Source: Actinocatenispora comari
GTDB lineage: Bacteria > Actinomycetota > Actinomycetes > Mycobacteriales > Micromonosporaceae
Assembly: GCF_017312725.1 (NCBI RefSeq)
Contig: NZ_BOPO01000049.1
Span: 1-64,000 of the forward strand
DNA: 64,000 nucleotides
Reading direction: 5' to 3'
The notes below the pieces were generated by a model. That model was given only the letters and a program-made list of their open reading frames with translations. It was not told the DNA's origin and searched no databases. A program made the translations under genes and the position numbers. Shown here one piece after another: positions 18,368 through 27,480 of this stretch. Position 1 is the first letter of the stretch; each line of letters starts with the position of its first letter.

Positions 18368-18371
<4 letters not shown>

Positions 18372-18447
18372 GTGAGCGTCAGCGAGTGAATCATGGGTAC
18401 TGCGTGCCGTGGTGCCTCATCGGCGTTCCGACGAAGGAGGAACGGCG
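18368..18447 (+). repeat. Mini-ORF repeat copy B with 26-bp flanking duplication
   Basis: This 80-bp unit, starting ATGAGTGAGCGTCAGCGAG, encodes a 27-residue ORF (MSERQRVNHGYCVPWC...) whose TGA overlaps the permease ATG at 18448. The 26 bases ending the ATPase gene (18349-18374, containing GAAGGAGGAACGGCG and ATGAGTG) are repeated exactly at 18429-18454. Without the unit the two genes would overlap as ATGA. Its GTGCCTCATCGG...TTCCGACGAAGGAGGAA segment is nearly the same as copy C. Confidence 0.85.
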
Positions 18448-19284
18448 ATGAGTGTCACCAGCGTGCTCGGTGAGCAGCGGGTGCGGCCGGCGGACCGGGT
18501 CGCCGCGGCGCGCCGCCGGATCAGCCCCCGCGAGGTCGTCAGCCAGACGATGACGATGGCGTGGCGGGCGTTGAAGAAGATGCGCCGCAACCCGGAGCAG
18601 TTCTTCGACGTGACGCTACAGCCGATCCTGTTCACCGCGATGTTCGCGTACATCTTCGGCGGTGCGATCGCCGGTGACGTGCGCAGCTACCTGCCGCTGA
18701 TGATTCCCGGCATCCTCGCCCAGACCGTACTGACGACCTGCATGGCCACCGGTACCCAGCTGCGCGAGGACATGGAGAAGGGCGTCTTCGACCGGTTCAA
18801 GTCGCTGCCGATGGCCCGGATCGCGCCGCTGGCCGGCCCGATGGTGGCCGACCTGGTGCGGTACGCGATCGCCGCGACGCTGACGTTCGGCATGGGCATC
18901 GCGGTCGGGTACCGGCCGGACGGCGGGGCGCTCGGGGTGCTCGGCGCGATCCTGCTCGCGATCATCAGCGGTTGGTCGCTGGCCTGGGCGTTCACCTGGG
19001 TCGGCACGATCGCCCGCAGCGCCCAGGCGGTGCAGGGCATCTCGATGATGATCATGTTCCCGCTGACGTTCCTGTCCAACGCGTTCGTACCGCTGACCTC
19101 CCTGCCGGGCTGGCTGCAGGCGTTCGTCCGGGTCAACCCGGTGTCGCACATGGTCACCGCGGCCCGCGACCTGGCCAACAAGGGCACGATCAGCGCCGAG
19201 GTGGGCTGGACCCTGCTGGCCTGCCTGGTGGTCGTGGCGGTCTTCGCCCCGCTGTCGGTACGCAGCTACCGCCGGCACCTGTGA
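18448..19284 (+). CDS. ABC-2 permease (DrrB-like)
   Basis: The 278-residue permease has six predicted membrane segments and the DrrB pattern: cytoplasmic N-terminus with MAWRALKKMRRNPEQFFDVTLQPILFT, then PLMIPGILAQTVL, MEKGVFDRFKSLPMARI and the TFLSNAFVPLTSLPGWLQ loop. It pairs with the DrrA-like ATPase upstream. ATG at 18448 has an ideal GAAGGAGGAA site supplied by the repeat. Upstream ATG at 18409 in the same frame is rejected because it lies within the mini-ORF. Drug or metabolite export is the family role; no biosynthetic cluster is seen nearby. Confidence 0.9.
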   Translation: MSVTSVLGEQRVRPADRVAAARRRISPREVVSQTMTMAWRALKKMRRNPEQFFDVTLQPILFTAMFAYIFGGAIAGDVRSYLPLMIPGILAQTVLTTCMATGTQLREDMEKGVFDRFKSLPMARIAPLAGPMVADLVRYAIAATLTFGMGIAVGYRPDGGALGVLGAILLAIISGWSLAWAFTWVGTIARSAQAVQGISMMIMFPLTFLSNAFVPLTSLPGWLQAFVRVNPVSHMVTAARDLANKGTISAEVGWTLLACLVVVAVFAPLSVRSYRRHL

Positions 19285-19349
19285 TCCGCCGCTGACGGCG
19301 CCGAGCCGGCGGGGCCCGATCCAGGGCTCTGCCGGCGTCGGGCGTCGGG

Positions 19350-22300
19350 TCAGCCCGGGTCCGGTCCGAACACCTCGTCCAGCACCCGCCCGGCCTCGTC
19401 CCGCAGCGCCGGGCCGCGGCGCTCCCCGTACTCCGCGTGGATCGCGGCGAGGTGGCCCGGGGCGATCCGTTCGGCGTGCGGGACGAGCTGCTCCGGCGCC
19501 ATCACCGGCGCCACGTGCACGCTGCCGAACCGCTCGGACAGCACCAGCAGCCGGACCGCCGGATCGGCCCGCGTCGCGTCGCGCAGGATCGCCCAGCTGG
19601 CGAGCCCGAACAGCAGCGCGCCGGCCACCGGATAGTCCGGGAACGCGGCACCGCCGAACACCAGCCGGCGGACGCTGCGGACCGCGTCGGCGTACAGCCG
19701 CTCGCCGAACGGCACGTCCGCCGGCCCGGCGAACCGGGCGTACGCGGTCAGCGCCGCCGCCTCGGCCGTCATCACCCAGGGCTCGGCGCCGGTGGCGACC
19801 GCCGCGTTGGGTACCCGGAAGTCGCGCGCCCGGCGCACCGCCAGCCGGAACTCGGCCAGCGCCCGCTCCGGCTCGCCGCGGGCCAGCGCCAGCTCGGCGG
19901 TACACAGGTGGAGCAGCCCGAAGCTGCCGAAGACCGCCTTCCCGTCGACGGTCCGGGCGATGTCGGCCAGTTCGCGCTCGGCGGTCGCCAGCTCGCCGTG
20001 CAGGATCGCGGCGATGAACAGCACCCCGCGCATCTGCGTCTGATCGTCGACCGAGCCCATCCGGTCCAGTACCGGCAGCGCCGCGCGGGCGTGTTCGACG
20101 GCGCGCCGCGGGTCGCCCAACCGCAGCCGCAGCGACGCCAGCATCGCGTGCAGGATGGCCGCCATCCACGGACCCTCGTCGTTCGCGACCAGCGCCAGCG
20201 CCTCCTCCGCGGCCGCCGCCGCGGCCTCCGGCTCACCGGCGTTCTCCAGCAGGAAGCTCGCCATCTGCGCGGCCAGGAACACCACGTTGCCGTCGTCACT
20301 GTGCCGGAGCCGTTCGAGCTGGCGCCGGGACGCGAGGCCCTCGGCCGGATCGCAGGCCAGCAGTACGGTCGCCATCGCGCTGACGCGGGGATCGGTGTCC
20401 GGCCGGGTCGGCAGCCGGGTGAGCAGGTCGCGCAGCGGCAGCGACAGGTCGTCGTCCAGGATGGTCATGACGTTCATCAAGGTGGTGACCACCGCGGACC
20501 GGGTGGTCTCGACCAGGTGCGGTGGCGGGACCCAGCCGGCGAGGGCGACGCTGATCGCGTCGCCCAGCGCGATGAGGCGCAGGTGGTCGCCGCGCAGCGA
20601 CCACAGCGGCGCGAGCCCGGCCAGCAGGTGTACCACCGTGGGCCGGTCCGGCTCGGCGAGCGCCTGGCGCAGCAGCTCGCCGAGGTTGCCCTCCTCCGCG
20701 TGCAGCGCGTCCGCCGCGTCGAACTGGTCCTGGCTGAACAGCGCCGAGGAGTACCGCTCGGTGTACTCGACCGCCCAGTCGCGCTGGGCCGCCCGCGCCG
20801 CGTCGGCCTGGCCCGCCTCCGTCAACCGGAGCCGGCCGAACTCGCGGACCGTCTCCAGCATCCGGTAGCGCAACCCGGCACCCGTCTCCTGGACGGTCAG
20901 CAGCGACTGGTCGGCGAGCGCGTGCACCGCGGACAGCGCCGTCGGGCCGAGCATCCGTTCGGCCGCGTCGAGGGTGAACCCGTCGCCGAACAGCGACAGC
21001 CACTGCAGCGCCCGCCGCTGCGCGTCGTCGAGCAGGTTCCAGGACCACTCGATGACCGCCTGCAGGGTGCGGTGCCGGTCCGGGGCGCTGCGGTCGCCGT
21101 CGCGCAGCAGCGCGAACCGGTCGGCCAGCCGCCGGGCGACCTCGTCCGCCGACATCACCCGTACCTTGGCGGCGGCCAGCTCGATCGCGAGCGGCAGGCC
21201 GTCGAGCCGGGTGACGATCTCGGTGACCGTGGCGTCGTCGAGCCGGGCGCCGGGCCGTACCGCCAGGGCGCGTTGCCGGAACAGCGCCGCCGCGTCCGCG
21301 CTCGCCAGCTCCGGCAACGGATGCACCTGCTCGGCCGGGATCGACAGCGGCGCCCGCGAGGTGGTCAGCACCCGCAGGTCGCGGGTGGTGGCCACCAGGT
21401 ACGCGGTGAGCTCGGCCACCGCGGCCACCAGGTGCTCGCAGTTGTCCAGGATCAGCAGCGCCGGGGCGCTGTCCAGTTGGCGGGCGATCCGGCCGCGCAC
21501 GTCGGCGCGCTGCTGCGCGGTCAGTGTCCGGCGGCCGCGGACCGAGTCGCGCACCCCGAGCATCGCGCCGACCTCGCCGACCACCGCCTCCGGCGCGGAG
21601 ACGCCGACCAGTTCGACGAAGTGCACCACCGGGGCGGTGGAGCGCCGGCCGACGGCGTGCGCGAGCCGGGTCTTGCCCAGCCCGCCGGGGCCGACGATCG
21701 AGACCACCCGGTGCGAGCCGAGCAGCCCGAGCACCGTGCCGATGTCCCGGTCGCGGCCGAGCAGGGCGGAGGAGTCGTAGTACAGCCCGGTACGGACCGG
21801 CCGGTCGGCGGCGAGCAGTTCGGCGTGCATCCGGGTCAGCGCCGGCCCGGGGTCGGCACCGAGCCGGTCCCGCAGCGCCACGCGGTGCCGCTCGTACCGT
21901 TGCAGCGCCGGTCCGGCGCCCCGGACGGCGGCCTCGCTGCGGAGCAGCTGGGCGAGCAGTTCCTCGTCGCCGGGGTGTTCGGCCAGGACCGCTTCCAGCA
22001 GCGGCAACGCGCCGGCGTGGTCGCCGCCGAGGCTGCGTGCCACGCCCACGATCCGCCGGGCCGCGGCGCACTGCCGGGCCGCCTGCCCGGTGAGCTCGGC
22101 GAGCGGCCCGTCCGGCGGTACCGGGGTGGCACCGCCGAGTCGCAGCGCGTCCTCGGCCAGCCGGCGGGCGTCGGTGGCCCGGCCGGCGTCGAGCGCCTGC
22201 CGGGCACGCTGCACGACGGCGGTCAGCCGCAGCACGTCCACCTGGTCGTCGGTGAGCCCCAGCCGGTAGCCGCCCGGGGTACGCAGCACCGCGTCCGCGG

Positions 22301-22514
22301 CGGTCGCGGCCCGGGTGCGGGAGACCACCACCTGCAGCGCCTTGGTGGGGTTGGCCGGCGGCTGGTCCGGCCACAGCCGGTCGACCAGCCGCTGATCGCC
22401 GACGCCGGCGTGCGGGTGCAGGGCGAGCAGCGCCAGCAGCGTCCGGGCGCGGTCCCCGGAGATCGGCGTCCCGTGCCAGCGGACGCCGTCGAGCAGGGTC
22501 AGCACCGGAGCCAC
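19350..22514 (-). CDS. AfsR/SARP-family regulator with BTAD and NB-ARC domains
   Basis: This protein of 1054 residues carries a winged-helix trans_reg_C-like domain (about 1-95), a bacterial transcriptional activator domain (about 100-245) and an NB-ARC ATPase. The ATPase has Walker A SIVGPGGLGKTRLAH near 290 and Walker B ALLILDNCEHLV near 370. A long helical TPR-like region extends to the C-terminus. Such regulators activate secondary metabolism or transporter genes after ATP-dependent switching. The GTG at 22514 is preferred over the longer frame because a TATCCT -10 box lies seven bases before it. It faces the DrrAB unit, which may be a target, though no biosynthetic genes are nearby. Confidence 0.85.
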   Translation of the reverse strand: MAPVLTLLDGVRWHGTPISGDRARTLLALLALHPHAGVGDQRLVDRLWPDQPPANPTKALQVVVSRTRAATAADAVLRTPGGYRLGLTDDQVDVLRLTAVVQRARQALDAGRATDARRLAEDALRLGGATPVPPDGPLAELTGQAARQCAAARRIVGVARSLGGDHAGALPLLEAVLAEHPGDEELLAQLLRSEAAVRGAGPALQRYERHRVALRDRLGADPGPALTRMHAELLAADRPVRTGLYYDSSALLGRDRDIGTVLGLLGSHRVVSIVGPGGLGKTRLAHAVGRRSTAPVVHFVELVGVSAPEAVVGEVGAMLGVRDSVRGRRTLTAQQRADVRGRIARQLDSAPALLILDNCEHLVAAVAELTAYLVATTRDLRVLTTSRAPLSIPAEQVHPLPELASADAAALFRQRALAVRPGARLDDATVTEIVTRLDGLPLAIELAAAKVRVMSADEVARRLADRFALLRDGDRSAPDRHRTLQAVIEWSWNLLDDAQRRALQWLSLFGDGFTLDAAERMLGPTALSAVHALADQSLLTVQETGAGLRYRMLETVREFGRLRLTEAGQADAARAAQRDWAVEYTERYSSALFSQDQFDAADALHAEEGNLGELLRQALAEPDRPTVVHLLAGLAPLWSLRGDHLRLIALGDAISVALAGWVPPPHLVETTRSAVVTTLMNVMTILDDDLSLPLRDLLTRLPTRPDTDPRVSAMATVLLACDPAEGLASRRQLERLRHSDDGNVVFLAAQMASFLLENAGEPEAAAAAAEEALALVANDEGPWMAAILHAMLASLRLRLGDPRRAVEHARAALPVLDRMGSVDDQTQMRGVLFIAAILHGELATAERELADIARTVDGKAVFGSFGLLHLCTAELALARGEPERALAEFRLAVRRARDFRVPNAAVATGAEPWVMTAEAAALTAYARFAGPADVPFGERLYADAVRSVRRLVFGGAAFPDYPVAGALLFGLASWAILRDATRADPAVRLLVLSERFGSVHVAPVMAPEQLVPHAERIAPGHLAAIHAEYGERRGPALRDEAGRVLDEVFGPDPG

Positions 22515-22626
22515 ACGACCCAGGATATGGGCCGTGCCCAGCGATTTTCGGCGCCGCACCGTCGCTCGCCCCGCCGGTACGAGCCAAGAGCACGACGAAG
22601 TCCGCACATCGGGCATCCCGTCCGCA

Positions 22627-23418
22627 TCAGGTGGTGCCGGCGGCGGGCACCTCGCTCGGCGTGCCGGTCACCGACAGCCCGGCGGTACGGGCCAGGCCGG
22701 CCAGGGCGACCGCGTCGTCGACGGCCGCGCCGCCGGGGTCGTTGTTGAAGTAGACGTAGGTCTCCGTGTCGGCGAACGTCTCACCGATGCGGTCCAGCCA
22801 GCCGCGCAGCGCGTCGCGCCGGTACCGCGGCCACCGGTCGGCGCCGCCCTCGTGCAGCCGCAGGTAGCCGAAGTCGGCGGTGCGCCAGGTGGGGGTGACC
22901 GGGCCGAGCCGGTCGGCCCAGCACAGTGCCGCGCCGTACCGGTGCAGCAGGTCCCGAACCCGCGGCGTCCACCAGGAGTCGTGCCGCGGTTCGACCACGA
23001 CCCGCTGGCCGGCGGGAAACGCGGCGAGCGTGGCGGCGAGCCGGTCGGGCTCGACGGTCAGCGTCGGCGGCAGTTGCAGCAGGATCGGGCCGAGCCGGTC
23101 ACCGAGACCGGCGGCGTGTGACAGCAGCCGGGCCACCGGCTCACCCGGCTCCTGCAGCCGGCGGACGTGCGTCAGGTAGCGGCTGGCCTTGACCGCGAGG
23201 ACGAACCCGTCCGGGGTGCGCTCGCGCCACGCGGCGAACGTCTCGCGACTGGGCAGCCGGTAGAACGGGTTGTTCAGCTCGACGGTGTCGAACCGCGCCG
23301 CGTAGTGCTCCAACCAGCGCCGCTGCGGCACCCCGGCCGGGTAGAGGACGCCCCGCCAGTCCCGGTACTGCCAGCCGGAGGTGCCGAGCACGATCCGCGC
23401 GGCTCCGTGACCGCTCAC
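22627..23418 (-). CDS. DUF72 (YecE-like) family protein, copy 1
   Basis: The 263-residue protein begins with the family signature IVLGTSGWQYRDWRGVLYP and contains FDTVELNNPFYRLPS, LGPILLQLPPT and TYVYFNNDPGGAAV. These residues mark the DUF72 TIM-barrel fold (YecE), whose reaction is not established to my knowledge. A second member with only moderate similarity lies at 29004-29897. ATG at 23418 is taken as start. It diverges from the sugar ABC operon. Function unknown. Confidence 0.85.
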   Translation of the reverse strand: MSGHGAARIVLGTSGWQYRDWRGVLYPAGVPQRRWLEHYAARFDTVELNNPFYRLPSRETFAAWRERTPDGFVLAVKASRYLTHVRRLQEPGEPVARLLSHAAGLGDRLGPILLQLPPTLTVEPDRLAATLAAFPAGQRVVVEPRHDSWWTPRVRDLLHRYGAALCWADRLGPVTPTWRTADFGYLRLHEGGADRWPRYRRDALRGWLDRIGETFADTETYVYFNNDPGGAAVDDAVALAGLARTAGLSVTGTPSEVPAAGTT

Positions 23419-23595
23419 CCACCCAGTCTGCCTCGCGCTCGCCCGGGGCGTGCCGCGCGTCGAGCTGCAGCGTGGGCGAAACCGTCCGGAATATGGGATC
23501 GGGGCAACGCGGGCATAACAGTTTGCGTATCGCCGGGGCGAGGCCTATCCGGCATGTCAGTCGGCTTGTAAGCTCGGGCATCGTTCATGGCCGGA

Positions 23596-23654
23596 ACTTT
23601 CCAGATTAACTCTTGGGACACGTTCGGCGCCTTAACTTCCCGAAAACTGGAAGT
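23596..23654. promoter_or_regulatory. Regulatory region of the sugar ABC operon
   Basis: ACTTTCCAG (23596-23604) and CTGGAAGT (23647-23654) form an inverted repeat with one bulged base, and TTAACT occurs twice (23606-23611 and 23632-23637). The region is AT-rich for this genome. A LacI/ROK-type operator is plausible but no regulator gene is adjacent. Confidence 0.4.
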
Positions 23655-23682
23655 GCGAGGCGGGAAGAGGACGCACGGGACC

Positions 23683-24621
23683 GTGGCGACGACGCAGCTA
23701 GACCGACCCAGCCGGCGTGGGGTCGCGGTGCGGAGCCGGCGACGCTCGCGCGACCGGTCCGGGCCGACCGCGGTGCTGTTCAGCCTGCCGGCCCTGGCGA
23801 TCTTCGCGATCTTCACCATCCTGCCGACCGCGTACACGTTCGTGATCAGCCTGTTCGACTGGAACCCGCTGAACGTGTCGCAGTCGACGTTCATCGGCGC
23901 GGACAACTACCGCAAGCTGTTCGCCCACTCCACCCCGTCGTTCGCGGCGAGCGCGCTGACCTCGCTGTACTTCACCGCCGGCATGGTCATCGGCGGTACC
24001 GCGATCTCGCTCGCGATCGCGCTGTTGCTGTCCCGCGGCGGCTCCTGGCTGTCTGGAGTACGGGTGGCGGTGTTCGTGCCGCACGTGACCCCGCTGGTGG
24101 CCACCTCGATCGTCTGGGTGTGGATCTTCAACCCGCAGTTCGGGCTGGCCAACGCGATCCTGCGCTGGCTGCACCTGCCGGCGGTGGACTGGCTCGACTC
24201 GTCCAGCACCGCGATGCCGGCGATCCTGACCTACAGCCTGTGGCACGAGGTCGGGTTCACCGTGGTGATCTTCCTCGGCGGCCTCGCCGTGGTCAGCGGC
24301 GAGCTGGGCGAGGCGGCCCGGGTCGACGGGGCGAACCGCTGGCAGGAGTTCTGGTACGTCACCTGGCCGCAGCTGCGGCCGGTCACCCTGTTCGTCGTCA
24401 CCATCTCGACGATCTCCTCGCTGCAGGCGTTCACCCAGTTCTTCGTGATGACCGAGGGCGGCCCCGCGCACGCCACCACCACGCTGAGCTACCTGCTGTA
24501 CCAGGAGGCGTTCGTCTTCTTCCACACCGGCTACGCGGCGGCGCTCGCCGTCGTGCTGTTCGTCGTCACCGCGCTGTTCACGTTGCTGCAGTTCCGTACC
24601 CGTCGGTCCACCCTCAGCTAG
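23683..24621 (+). CDS. Sugar ABC transporter permease (MalF-like)
   Basis: The 312-residue inner-membrane protein has six predicted helices. It carries the binding-protein-dependent permease EAA loop (GELGEAARVDGANRWQEFWYVTWPQLRP), which contacts the ATPase. It resembles MalF/UgpA-type permeases for oligosaccharides or glycerol-3-phosphate. GTG at 23683 with GGGAAGAGG upstream is chosen; an ATG at 23587 would give 32 extra residues without family support. It forms an operon with the binding protein and second permease. No ATPase gene lies in the window, so a shared MsiK-type ATPase is likely. Confidence 0.85.
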   Translation: MATTQLDRPSRRGVAVRSRRRSRDRSGPTAVLFSLPALAIFAIFTILPTAYTFVISLFDWNPLNVSQSTFIGADNYRKLFAHSTPSFAASALTSLYFTAGMVIGGTAISLAIALLLSRGGSWLSGVRVAVFVPHVTPLVATSIVWVWIFNPQFGLANAILRWLHLPAVDWLDSSSTAMPAILTYSLWHEVGFTVVIFLGGLAVVSGELGEAARVDGANRWQEFWYVTWPQLRPVTLFVVTISTISSLQAFTQFFVMTEGGPAHATTTLSYLLYQEAFVFFHTGYAAALAVVLFVVTALFTLLQFRTRRSTLS

Positions 24622-24629
24622 GAGTACCA

Positions 24630-25904
24630 GTGCGAAAGACTCGTGTCGCCGCCGCGCTCGCGGTGTGCGCGCTCGGCGCGGGCGGGCTCGCCGCCTGCGG
24701 ATCGGGTTCGTCGTCCGGCAAGACCACGATCACCTTCATGGAGGCGATGAGCTCGGGCACGCTCAAGACCTCGATGGAGACGCTGACCAAGCGGTTCGAG
24801 AAGGCGCATCCCGACATCGACGTCCAGCTGCAGGTCGAGCCCGACTACGGCACCCTGCGCAACAAGGAGACCGCGGCGCTGTCGGCCAGCAAGCCGCCGA
24901 CGATCGGCCAGGTGTACTCGGACTGGGCGGCCACGTTCGCCAAGAGCAACGTGGTGGTGCCGCTGACCGACTACGCGAAGCCCGCCGACCTGAAGGCGCT
25001 GTATCCCAGCGTGCGTGACGACCTCTACCTGCCGGCCGACCACAAGCTCTACATGTGGCCGTTCAACAAGAGCGTGGTCATCCAGTACTACAACACGAAG
25101 ATGCTGTCCGCCAAGGGAAAGAGCGCGCCGAAGACCTGGGACGAGTTCGCCGCGACGGCGAGGGCGGTGTCCGGCAAGGGGAACGTCGGCATCGCGATCG
25201 ACCCGGGCGGCTCGGCCGGCCCGGCCGGCGGCGAGGCCTGGTTCGAGATCCTGTCCCAGGCGTACGGCACGCCGGTGTTCGCCGCCGACGGCAAGCCGCA
25301 GTTCACCAGCCCGGCCGCGATCAAGGCGATGAACTACCTGGTCGGGTTGAAGAAGGCGGGCGCGCTGACACTCGGCAAGAACTACCCGGGCCAGGTGGCG
25401 CTCGGCGCCGGCAAGGGCGGCTTCGACATCTCCAGCGTGGCCAGCTACTACTACAACTCCAAGGCGGTCGGCGGGAAGTTCCCGATGGGCACCGCGCCGC
25501 TGCCCACCGGCCCCGGTGGCACCCAGGCCAACCAGATGGCCGGTACCAACATCGTGATGTTCGCCAAGGCGTCCGACGCCGAGCGCAAGGCGGCCTGGAG
25601 CTACCTGAGGTTCCTCACCTCCGCCGACTCCCAGGCGTACTGGGCGCAGAACTCCGGCTACCTGCCGGTGACCCCGGCGGCGCTGCCGAAGATGACCGAC
25701 TTCATCAAGAAGAACCCGTACCAGAAGTTCGCCGCGCAGGCGCTGACGACCGCCAAGGCGGACCCGCCGTACCCGTGGATCTCGCAGGCGCAGGGCATGC
25801 TCGCGGTGGCGATGCAGTCGGCGATCACCGGCAAGCAGTCGGCGTCCGCGGCGCTCGGCTCGGCGCAGCAGCAGGCCGTCGACGCGATGAAGTCGGGGCA
25901 GTAG
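24630..25904 (+). CDS. Extracellular sugar-binding lipoprotein
   Basis: This 424-residue protein has a lipoprotein signal peptide (basic RKTR, hydrophobic core, lipobox GLAAC with Cys23) and a type I extracellular solute-binding fold. Seen are FEKAHPDIDVQLQVEPDYGTL, VVPLTDYAKPADL, YMWPFNKSVVIQYYNTKML and the MAGTNIVMFAKASDAERKAA segment. It would capture an oligosaccharide or similar substrate at the membrane outer face for the two flanking permeases. GTG at 24630 follows AGGAG that overlaps the preceding stop. Substrate cannot be deduced from sequence alone. Confidence 0.9.
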   Translation: MRKTRVAAALAVCALGAGGLAACGSGSSSGKTTITFMEAMSSGTLKTSMETLTKRFEKAHPDIDVQLQVEPDYGTLRNKETAALSASKPPTIGQVYSDWAATFAKSNVVVPLTDYAKPADLKALYPSVRDDLYLPADHKLYMWPFNKSVVIQYYNTKMLSAKGKSAPKTWDEFAATARAVSGKGNVGIAIDPGGSAGPAGGEAWFEILSQAYGTPVFAADGKPQFTSPAAIKAMNYLVGLKKAGALTLGKNYPGQVALGAGKGGFDISSVASYYYNSKAVGGKFPMGTAPLPTGPGGTQANQMAGTNIVMFAKASDAERKAAWSYLRFLTSADSQAYWAQNSGYLPVTPAALPKMTDFIKKNPYQKFAAQALTTAKADPPYPWISQAQGMLAVAMQSAITGKQSASAALGSAQQQAVDAMKSGQ

Positions 25905-26735
25905 ATGGCGACCCGGCGACGAGTGGCAGGCCCGGTACTGCGCCGTGTCGTGGCGGTCGTCGTCGGGTTGACGTTCCTGGGGCCGTTCTGGTGGGTGCTG
26001 GTCACGTCGCTGGCCCGTACCGGTGACGTGTACAAGTTCCCGCCGTCGCTGCTGCCGCACTGGCACTGGGCGAACTACGCCCGCGCCTGGGCGGCGGCGC
26101 CGTGGGTCCGGCTGTTCGGCAACACCGTCCTGATCGCGCTGTGCACCGTGGTCCTCGCCGTGGTCACCTCGGTCCTCGCCGGGTACGCGTTCGGCGTGCT
26201 GCGGTTCCGCGGGCGCACCGCGCTGTTCACCGTGGTGCTGGCGGTGATGATGGTGCCGCAGACGGTCCTGCTGATCCCGGACTACGTGATCGCGCAGACG
26301 ATCGACTGGCTGGACACCTACTGGATCCAGATCATCCCGTTCGGCGGCAGCGTGTTCGGCATCTTCCTGGTCCGGCAGTTCTTCGCCGGGCTGCCACCGG
26401 AACTGTTCGACGCCGCCGAGCTGGACGGCGCCGGGAGGCTGCGCACGCTGTGGTCGATCGGGGTGCCGCTGGTGCGGCCGGCGGTCATCATCGTGGCGCT
26501 CAACGTGTTCATGGGCTCGTGGAACGCGTTCGTCTGGCCGTTCATCATGACCTCGTCCACCTCGGTGCAGCCGGTCGAGGTCGGCCTCGCCACGTTCTAC
26601 GGCGCCGAGGGCACCGACTGGACCGGGCTGTCCGCCGCGGTCACCTTCACCACGCTGCCGGTGCTCGCCCTCTTCCTTGCGCTGCAACGACACTTCGTCA
26701 CCGGCGCGTACTCGGCGGCAGGGGGCCTGAAGTGA
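25905..26735 (+). CDS. Sugar ABC transporter permease (MalG-like)
   Basis: The 276-residue permease has six predicted helices. MalG features include PFWWVLVTSL, the proline-rich KFPPSLLPHWHWANY segment and the EAA-type loop LPPELFDAAELDGAGRLRTLWSIGVPLVRP. It starts at the base after the binding-protein stop, so translation is coupled. It forms the translocation pore with the MalF-like subunit. The following HAD gene overlaps its stop as GTGA. Confidence 0.9.
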   Translation: MATRRRVAGPVLRRVVAVVVGLTFLGPFWWVLVTSLARTGDVYKFPPSLLPHWHWANYARAWAAAPWVRLFGNTVLIALCTVVLAVVTSVLAGYAFGVLRFRGRTALFTVVLAVMMVPQTVLLIPDYVIAQTIDWLDTYWIQIIPFGGSVFGIFLVRQFFAGLPPELFDAAELDGAGRLRTLWSIGVPLVRPAVIIVALNVFMGSWNAFVWPFIMTSSTSVQPVEVGLATFYGAEGTDWTGLSAAVTFTTLPVLALFLALQRHFVTGAYSAAGGLK

Positions 26736-27427
26736 TCGAGGGCATCCTGCTGATCGACCTGGACGGCACGCTCTACACCGGTGACGAGCCGATCCGGTGC
26801 TACGCCACCGAACTCGCCGCGCTCACCGGCAACCCCACCCTCGTACCGGGCGTCGAGGAGTACCTGGCCGGCACGTCCCCGGTCGCCGCCGCCGACGGCT
26901 GGGAGGCGGTACGGGCGATCGCCGGTACCGTGCCGCGCCGGCTGGCGGACGCCGCGTTCCTGCGTTCCCGGTACGGGATGGCCGACGGCACCGTTCCGGT
27001 CACGGTGTCGGAACCGTTGGTACGGCTGGTGACCGAGCTGCGCGACCGCTACCTGCCGGTGCTCGCGACGAACAGCCCGCGGGACGGGCTGGTCGCCCTG
27101 CTCGACCGGCTCGGGGTGGCGAACCTGTTCGCCGAGGTGGTGTTCGGCGCCCGCAAGCCGGACGGGTTGATCCCGCTGGCCACCCGGCTGCTGCACTCGA
27201 TCGGTGCCGCCGCCCAGCCGCACCGGTTACTCAGCATCGGCGATCACTGGCGCAACGACATCGCCCCCGCGTTGCGGCTCGGTGCCATCGGTGGGTATGT
27301 TGACCGGTTCGGCCGGCGGGCCGGGCCGGCGCAGCTGTCCGGGCGGGTGGTCGACGACCTGCTGCCCGGTGTCCGCAGCTGGGCGGCCGATCCGGCCGGT
27401 TTCGCCGCGACCCACCAGGTCGGCTGA
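26732..27427 (+). CDS. HAD family hydrolase
   Basis: The 231-residue phosphatase-type protein carries HAD motif I IDLDGTLY (nucleophile D9, acid D11), motif II LATNSP, motif III Lys in FGARKPDG and motif IV SIGDHWRNDIAPA. The cap between motifs I and II is helical, of the small phosphatase or phosphoglycolate type. GTG at 26732 overlaps the permease stop. As the last coupled gene of a sugar uptake operon it may dephosphorylate an imported or intermediate sugar phosphate; the substrate is unknown. Confidence 0.8.
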   Translation: MIEGILLIDLDGTLYTGDEPIRCYATELAALTGNPTLVPGVEEYLAGTSPVAAADGWEAVRAIAGTVPRRLADAAFLRSRYGMADGTVPVTVSEPLVRLVTELRDRYLPVLATNSPRDGLVALLDRLGVANLFAEVVFGARKPDGLIPLATRLLHSIGAAAQPHRLLSIGDHWRNDIAPALRLGAIGGYVDRFGRRAGPAQLSGRVVDDLLPGVRSWAADPAGFAATHQVG

Positions 27428-27480
27428 CGCTCTCCGGCCGGTGGCGGCGACCGATCCCCAACCAGCAACGGGAGATGTGC

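Noticed and set aside
19437-22748. A 1103-codon plus-strand frame opposite the AfsR-like regulator
   Set aside because: Repetitive Arg/Gly/Gln/His content without domains; the minus strand has Walker motifs and BTAD features.
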